A stretch of DNA of 64,000 nt from Alphaproteobacteria bacterium (GTDB lineage Bacteria; Pseudomonadota; Alphaproteobacteria; Rhizobiales; Hyphomicrobiaceae): the NCBI GenBank assembly GCA_022600345.1, contig JAHZKP010000019.1, positions 1 to 64,000 on the forward strand, given 5' to 3'. The position numbers and the translations under genes were made by a program. Below the pieces are notes generated by a model. It saw nothing but the letters and a program-made list of their open reading frames with translations. It had not been told where the DNA came from and ran no database searches. Of the stretch, positions 38,701 through 47,700 are shown piece by piece. How positions within the stretch are numbered: the first letter of the stretch is position 1; every line of letters starts with the position of its first letter.

Positions 38701-41700
38701 ACCCCAGCAACAAGATCACCGCCGCCAACGCGACTTCGCGCAGCGCCAGCGTAACGCCGACGCCCAGCACAGGTTTCTATGGCTGGACGACGGGACAATC
38801 GGAAACCGACGAGGATACCGCGACCTACCGCAAGTCGGTCGGTCAGGCATTCGGTTTGGATCTTGGCGCAATCGGCGACCTTCTGTCCAAGGACCCGAGC
38901 AATCTATATTCCGACCCGCCGCCAGTCCCCCAAGGTGATCCGAAACCGATTCTTATTCCCATCGACACCGACGGTGACGGCGTCAACGACAGCTATGGAG
39001 AGGTCGAATACATGACCTCGGGAAGGTCTGGGAAATACACGTTCGAATTCGAACGCAAGAACCTGACCAGTAGCACGACCAAGACGACCAACGATTGGTG
39101 TTCTGCTTCGGGTTGGATCTTTGGCTGCTTCGAGCGGACCTATCAGACCGTCGTGAAAACCATCAATGGCAACCAGCTTTATTACCGTCATTCGGTGCCT
39201 GCCACTCAGCAGATCGGCCTCGGCTTCATCGGTTACGACACCGGCAACGTCAACATCGCGTCCGTGGGCGACGTTCATTTGAACGCCAGCATCTCGAATG
39301 CAAGCGGTACGACCAACCTCACCTCAACCGCCGGCAGCGTCTTGCAGCGCAATGCCAAGGCCGTCACCACCGCCGATGTTCTCAACGTCACCGCATCGAG
39401 CGGGGCCGTGGGCGGCGAAGGCGCAGTAGCAAGCCTGACGGTCGACCTCGTCGACAAAGCCGGTTCGCGCGTCAATGTCACGGCTGGCAAGGGTGTGAAC
39501 CTGACAGAGAAACGCGGCTCGCTGCGCTATCAAAACATCATCGGTGGAATAGGCAACGTCGTCGTTGCGTCGAACGGCTCGATCACCCAGACCGCTGCTG
39601 GCGGCAAGATCCAGGGACACAATGTAACCTTGACGGCTAATGCTGGCGCCATCGGCTCCACCGCCCAGTCGATCAATATCGAGACCAACAATACGTCAGG
39701 TGTGTTCAACGCCACCGCCGCGGGCGACGTCAACGTCACCGAATTGACAGGCGACCTGCGCGTCGAGAAGATCAAGGGGGCTGGCAACGTCAAGGTGACG
39801 GTTGAGAGCGGAAGCCTGCTCGATGCCAACGCCAACGATGTTCGCGATACCGCAGCCGAAGCAGAACTGCTGGCGATCTGGAATGATAACGCCCTGCTCG
39901 ATGGCACCGCTGCTCAGGCAAGCCGAGACCTGTCGATTGCCGCTTCCACCCAGAAGGCAAAGGACGACTACGCATTCTACTGGAGCGTCCGCACGGCAGC
40001 AGGCTCATACAAGTCGGATTACGCCTACACCTTCAACACAACCGAGAAGACGAACTTAACGGCGGCGGGATACTCAGCCGCCGATATCGCCGCTCTCGAA
40101 GCTGAGAAGACCGCAACCTATTATGCCATGCACGGCGTGGTCGGCAGTGAGACGGTGCAAGATCCGTCTTACGCCCCGACCCAGGTCATCGTCGCCAGAT
40201 ACAAGAAGGACGGCAAGGTCGTGCCGCCAACCGAGGCTGGCGCGGTCAAGGTCTATCAGGCCGAAGCGATTTCGGGAGCGGCAACGGGCTATGCCTGGAG
40301 CGCCGTCGATCTCAAGAATGGCATCTCGCGCACCTTGATTTCGAGCCGCGGAGACACTTCGGCGGTGATCGAGGACGCCAACATCGAAGGTCGCGATATC
40401 ACGATCAACGTCAAGGCCGGTCAGATCGGCGAGACGAAGGGAACCTACCGCATCGAGAAGAAGGTGGACGGTTCGCCAGCCGACGTGACCGATGAACTGA
40501 AAATCGCCATCGCCTCGGCAGAACGCGACGACTTCACCTTCGGCACCGACTTCATCGACATCGCACAGCGCGAGGACGTCGATATCAAGGCGAGCGGCGA
40601 TCTGGATATCCGCGCTTCCAGCCACGTCTTCCTGGGCTCGGAAGATAGCGACCTCAACATCGTGCGCGCCAAGTCCGACAACCAGGACATCCGCATCAAG
40701 ACCGGCGGAGCGATCACCAATGGTGCCGCAACCGGCGTAGCAGCAGTCGAAGCCAAGAACCTCATCCTCGAAGCCTCCGGCGGTAGCATCGGCACGAAGA
40801 CCAAAGCATTGACCGGCAAGCTGTCGGGCAAGCTGACCGCGCGTTCAATTGGCGGCGATGTCTACTTCAACGACCAACTCGGCGACCTCGATGTCGACTT
40901 CGTTCTGGCTGGCAAAACAGCCGGTCTGACCGCGGCGGGAAGCATCCTCGATACGCGTAACGACGCCGATCACAACATTCTGGCTGGCGCCATCGACCTG
41001 AACGCTGCAACCAACATCGGCAGCGCCCTCAACGCCTTCGACATCAAGCTGACGTCGACCGATGGCGTTATCAACGCCACTGCGTCCAGCGGTTCGATCT
41101 GGCTGAACGCCGCCGACCTCGATCTCAGGGTGGCAACAGCAAACGCCGGCCAGGCCGTCAATCTGACATCGGTCAACGGCAAGATTATCAGCCAAGCCAT
41201 TACCGCAACGGCCGGTGCCGTCAATGTCACCAGTTCAAGCGATATCGCGCTGGGTTCGATCACGGCTGGAGCGAATGTCGTCGCCACGGCAGCGAACGGC
41301 CGCATTACCCAGGCAGACGGCGGAATCGTGAATGCGACCGGTGACGTTACCCTGACAGCCAGGAACGACATCACGATTGCCAACATCCAGTCTCAGAGCA
41401 GCGCTGGTTCAGCCATCGCCATCACCTCAACCGAAGGCGCCATCATTGATGGAGGCGATGCCGCGATTGATCTCGTCGCCAATACGGCAGGTGCTGGCGT
41501 TACGCTGTCGGCAAAGACCGGTATCGGCAACACCAATGCGCTTGAAACTCAGATCGCGACCCTCTCGGTAACGAACACTGGCACCGGGGCAATCGGCATC
41601 AACGAACAGGACGCGCTTACCATTGCGGGCCTGGTCCAGGCTGGCGGCGACATTTCGGTTGATGCAAAGGGAGCTCTCACGGTGTCCCCGAACGTTTCGA

Positions 41701-44700
41701 CAACCGGTCAACTGACCCTTGCCAGCGGCGGTGCGCTCACAGCCAACGGCTCGCTGACAGGTAGCCGCGTTGCTGTCACGTCGGCCGGCAATGCAACCAT
41801 CAAGGATGCTGTTGTTGCGACCGCGCAGGACATCGTCATCAACTCGGGTGCCGCAATCGATGCGCAGCAGGCGCTAACGGCTGAGCGCAACATTTCGCTC
41901 ACGAGCGGCCTCAACACCACGGTCGGCGGCAATGCGGCGGCCACGAATGGCGCGCTGACTGTCGATGCCGGGGGTAGCTATCAGCAGACCGGAAACGTTG
42001 CAGGAAGAACCGGCGTCAGCCTCACCAGCGGAGCCGCAACCACCGTTAACGGCAATGTTTCCAGCTCCGATGGCGCTGTTACAGCCGATGCCGGCGGCGC
42101 TCTTTCGCTGACAGGCAATGTCAGTGCGAACAACGACGTAACGACAGCGAGCGACGCTGAAACAAATATCCTCGGTGCTGTCACCAGCACGCTTGGCAAG
42201 GTCAAGATGGCGGCCGCAGCAGGGCTCGGTATCGACGGCAGTGTCGATGCAGCAACCGCTGTCGATCTCGATAGCGGCGATGCAACGACCGTCAAGGGCA
42301 GCGTCACAGCCGATGCCGGCGACGTTACCATCACTGCAGGACACCTGGACGGTTCGCCAAAAGCCGGTGCATCGATCGATGTCGATGCCGTTGTCAACAG
42401 CAATGGCGGAGCCGTCACCCTCACCGCTGGTGAAGACATCACCATCGGCCAAAAGGTCACCGCCAATAACAGGCTGACTGCCAAGGCGGCCCGCAACGTG
42501 ACGATCAACAGCGATGTTGAATCGAAAACCGCCGATATCGAAGTGAAAGCAGCAAGCGGTGCCTACCTCCAGAACGGTAACGTCACCGCCAAGACCGGTG
42601 TCGACGTTGAAAGCGGCGCTAACAGCACGCTCAATGGTAACCTCACCACTACGAACGGCCCACTTTCGATCGACGCGGGTAACGGTGTCGCGATAACAGG
42701 TATCGCCCAGGCCCTCAACGACGTCATGGTGACGGCTGTAAACGACATTTCCGTCGGTGGCAGTCTGACGTCTCAGGCAGGCCGGGTAGATGTCCAGGCA
42801 GGCGGAGCATACACCCAGACGGGCAACGTGACCGGTGAAACGCAGGTCGATATCGAGAGCGGTGATTCCACGACGGTCAATGGCAGCGTAACCAGCAACG
42901 CAGGTGGCGTGATGATCCTCGCGGGCAACCCGGACGGTTCGCCCAAATCGGGAGCGACCATCTCGGTGGATGGATCTGTTACAGGTCAGGGCGGTACGGT
43001 TGAACTGACCGCCGGAGAGGACATCGCTGTCGACGGCGCGGTCACGGCGCGTGATCAGTTGAAACTGGCAGCAGCCCGCGATGTTCGCGTTGGCGATCCT
43101 TTGACAGGTGCCGGTACGCTTACCTCGACGGCGGCCGACGTAAAAGTCACAGCCGGCAACGAATACACTCAAACGGGCGATGTAACGTCTGAGACCGGCG
43201 TCGATGTTGCCAGCGGTATCGCGACAACGGTTGACGGCGGCATCACGAGCAATGCGGGCGGCGTGAAGATCGTTGCAGGCAACGCCGATGGTTCGCCCAA
43301 AACAGGTGCGTCGATCTGGGTTGACGGTTCGGTGACCGGGAGTGATGGAAAAGTCTCGCTGACAGCAGGCGAAGACATCGGCGTCGACGGCACGGTTTCA
43401 GCCAGCGATCAAGTCAAGCTGGCAGCAGCTCGTGACGTAACCGTTGGCGGCACACTGACTTCGACCGCAGGCGATGTCGATGTAACGGCCACTAGCGGTT
43501 CCTACCTACAAACAGGCGATTTGATCGGTCAAACGGGAGTGTCGACGACGAGCGGGACGCTGACAAGCGTCGACGGCAAGATCACAAGTGCGGCGGGTGC
43601 TGTCGATCTGGCGGCTGGAACATCGTTGACGATTGACGGAACAGCAACAGGCACTGCAGCGGAAGTTTCCGGAGCAACAGGTGTCACGACGTCCAGCGGC
43701 ACATCGACATCCATCATCGGTACGATCAAGAGCACGCTCGGTAAAGTGTTGATGACCGCAGCAGCCACTTTGGGCATCGAGGGTAGCGTTTCCGGCGAGA
43801 CGGGTGTCGAAACAGCAAGTGGCGATGCGACGACGATCAAAGGCAGTGTCACCAGCGATGCCGGCGGTACGAAGATTGTCGCGGGGCATACAGATGGCAC
43901 GGCGAAGACCGGCGCTTCGATCTCGGTCGAGGGTTCGGTAACCGGTACCGGCGGAGCGGTCGCTCTGACGGCTGGCGAAGACATCACGGTTGACGACGCG
44001 ATCACGGCGCTTGATCAACTCAAGCTGGCGGCAGCTCGCAATGTGCGTGTTGGCGACCCAGTGACGGGTGCCGGGTCGCTGACGTCGACGCACGCCGATG
44101 TGAAGGTGACCGCTTTGAGCGGCAGCTACAAGCAGACTGGCGACGTTGTTGGAAAGACCGGCGTCGCGGTGATGAGTGGCGCATCCAGCGCGGTTGACGG
44201 CGATGTGACATCTTCGGATGGTCCGGTCAGCATTGAGGCGGGCGATGATATTACCGTCACGGGCGCAGCGCACGGCAAAGGCCAAGTGAAGCTGACAGCC
44301 GCCAATGACGTAACCGTTGGCGGCACCCTGACTTCGACGGCTGCCGACGTGAAGGTGACCGCGACAAGCGGTTCTTACAACCAGACCGGCGACCTTGTCG
44401 GACAGTCAGGTGTCACGACAACCAGCGGCACGCTGACCAAAATCGAAGGCAAGATCACCAGTGCGGCGGGTGCCGTCAACATGGCGGCCGGTACTTCGCT
44501 GACGGTCGATGGCTCGGCGGCCGGTACCGCGGCTGAGGTATCAGGGGCGACCGGCGTTACCACATCAAGTGGCACGTCGACCTCGCTGGTAGGAACGATC
44601 AAAAGCACGCTTGGCAAAGTGCAGATGACGGCAGCGACCGCTCTCGATATTGACGGTAGCGTGTCGGGTGAAACTGGTGTCGATACGACGAGTGGCAATG

Positions 44701-47700
44701 CGACTGCGATCAACGGCAGCGTCTCCAGCAATGCTGGTGGCATAACCATTCTCGCGGGCAATTCCGACGGTTCTGCCAAAACCGGCGCTTCGATTTCAGT
44801 CGATGGTTCGGTCACCGGATCGGGCGGCGCAGTCGCACTGACCGCAGGCGAAGACATCGGCGTTGACGGCACGATCACAGCCCGCGACCAACTGAAGTTG
44901 GCAGCCGCGCGCAACGTATCGGTTGGTGGCACCCTGACCTCGACCGCAGCCGATGTGAAGGTCACCGCGACAAGCGGTTTTTACAACCAGACCGGCGACC
45001 TTGTCGGACAGGCAGGTGTCACGACAACCAGTGGCACGCTAACCAAGGTCGAAGGCAAGATCACCAGTGCGGTCGGCGCAGTAGATATGTCGGCTGGCAC
45101 ATCGCTTACGGTCGATGGAACAGCGACAGGCACGCCAGCGGAAATTTCCGGTGCAACCGGTGTCACCACATCGAGCGGCACTTCGACATCTGTGATCGGT
45201 GCGGTAGAAAGCACACTGGGCAAGGTGAAGATGACCGCGGCAACGAGCCTGGGCATCGACGGCAGCGTCTCAGGCCGGACCGGAGTTGAAACAAAAAGCG
45301 GTGACGCCACCACGATCAAAGGTAGCGTCACCAGCACTGCGGGCGGCGTAACAGTGGTCGCGGGCCACACCGATGGCTCGGCAAAACCCGGTGCCTCAAT
45401 CACGGTTGACGGCTCGGTGACGGGCACTGGCGGAGCGGTCGCTCTGAGGGCTGGCGAAGACATCGCCGTCGACGGTGCAATCACCGCGCGTGACCAGTTG
45501 AAGCTGGCAGCGGCACGTAACGTTCGCGTAGGTGATCCAGCGACCGGTATTGGTTCGCTGACTTCGACTGACGCGGATGTGAAGGTGACTGCAACAAGCG
45601 GCAGCTACACGCAATCCGGCAACGTCGACGGCAAAACTGGCGTCATGGTGACAAGTGGAGCCAGCAGCACAATTGACGGCAACGTAACGTCCTCCGACGG
45701 TCCTGTCAGCGTTGATGCCGGTGACAATATCACGGTCACGGGCGCGGCCCAGGGCAAAGGCCAGGTCAAGCTGACCGCCGCAAATGACGTCACGGTTGGC
45801 GGAGACCTCACTTCGACGACAGCCGACGTAGAGGTGACTGCAGCAAGCGGTGCTTACGAGCAGACGGGCGATGTAGCCGGTCACACGGGCGTGGCGACGA
45901 CGAGCGGCACATTGACCAAGGTTGACGGTACGATAAAGAGCGCAACCGGAGCCGTTAATATGGCGGCTGGAACCTCACTCACCATCGATGGGACGGCCAG
46001 CGGTACGGTGGCTGAAGTCTCCGGTGCAACCGGCGTCACGACCACCAGCGGCACTTCGACAACCGTGATCGGCACGATCAAGAGTGCACTCTCCAAGGTC
46101 CTGATGACAGCGGCAACAGCGCTGGGACTCGATGGCAACATTTCGGGTGAAACAGGCGTCGAAACCGCAAGCGGCGATGCAACGGCCATCAAGGGCAGCG
46201 TTACCAGCAATTCCGGTGGCGTGAAGATCGTGGCCGGAAACGCCGATGGCTCGGCCAAGGCAGGTGCCTCGATCTCAATTGATGGATCGGTGACCGGTTC
46301 GGGCGGCCTTGTCTCCATTACGGCAGGCGAAGACATTGATGTCGGTGGCACAGTCTCCGCACGCGACCAACTCAGGCTGACAGCCGCCAACGATGTTACC
46401 GTAGACGGCAAGCTGACCTCGCAGGCAGCTAACGTGAAAGTCACCGCCACCAGCGGCAACTACACCCAGACTGGCGATGTCTCAGGCAACACGGGCGTCA
46501 CGGTCGCAACCGGTGCCAACACCAATGTCACCGGCAATGTCACAAGCGCCAACGGTGCAATCAGCGTTGTTGCTGGCGATAGTATCAATGTCACTGGCAA
46601 CGGCACGGCCAAGCAACAGGTCCTGCTGACGGCCGCCAACGATGTCACCGTCGACGGCAAGCTGACCTCGACTGCAGCTAACGTGAAAGTGACCGCGACA
46701 AGCGGCAACTACACACAGACCGGCGATGTCTCGGGCAACACGGGCGTCACGGTTGCTACCGGTGCCAACACCGATGTCACCGGCAATGTCACAAGCGCCA
46801 ACGGTGCGATCATGGTCGATGCCGGAGACAGCATCGAGGTAACGGGCGACTCCACGGCCAAGCAACAGGTCATGCTGACAGCGGCCAACGATGCCACCGT
46901 CGACGGCAAGCTGACCTCGCAGGCAGCTAACGTGAAAGTCACCGCCACCAGCGGCAACTACATCCAGACCGGCGATGTCTCAGGCAACACGGGCGTCACG
47001 GTCGCTACCGGTGCCAACACCAATGTCACCGGAAGTGTCACAAGCGCCAACGGTGCGATCATGGTCGATGCTGGCGACAGCATAGACGTGACCGGCAACG
47101 GCACGGCCAAGCAACAGGTCATGCTGACAGCGGCCAACGATGCCACCGTCGACGGCAAGCTGAACTCGACTGCAGCTAACGTGAAAGTCACCGCCACCAG
47201 CGGCAACTACACCCAGACCGGCGATGTCTCAGGCAACACCGGCGTTACGGTCGCAACCGGTGGCAACACCAATGTCACCGGCAATGTCACAAGCTCCAAC
47301 GGTGCGATCAGCGTTGATGCCGGAGACAGCATAGATGTCACCGGCAACGGCACGGCCAAGCAACAGGTCATGCTGACAGCGGCCAACGATGTCACCGTCG
47401 ACGGCAAGCTGACCTCGCAGGCAGCCAACGTGAAAGTGACCGCGACAAGCGGCAACTACACCCAGACCGGCGATGTCTCAGGCAACACCGGCGTCACGGT
47501 CGCTACCGGTGCCAACACCAATGTCACCGGCAATGTCACAAGCGCCAACGGTGCGATCAACGTTGCTGCAGGAAACAACATCAATGTCACGGGCAACAGC
47601 AACGCCAAACAACGACTTATCGTAACTGCTGCCAACAACGTCTCGGTCAATGGAGATCTGAAGTCTAATCAGGCCGACGTGAAGGTCACCGCCACCAGCG

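Noticed and set aside
41874-43172. 432-codon minus-strand frame, and similar long antisense frames through the adhesin gene
   Set aside because: They recur with the repeat period (for example every 249 bp at 46460-47455) and mirror the sense codons; shadows.
46449-47693. Regular 249-bp repeats as a CRISPR-like or satellite array
   Set aside because: Units are far too long for CRISPR, have no unique spacers, and stay in frame as protein repeats.
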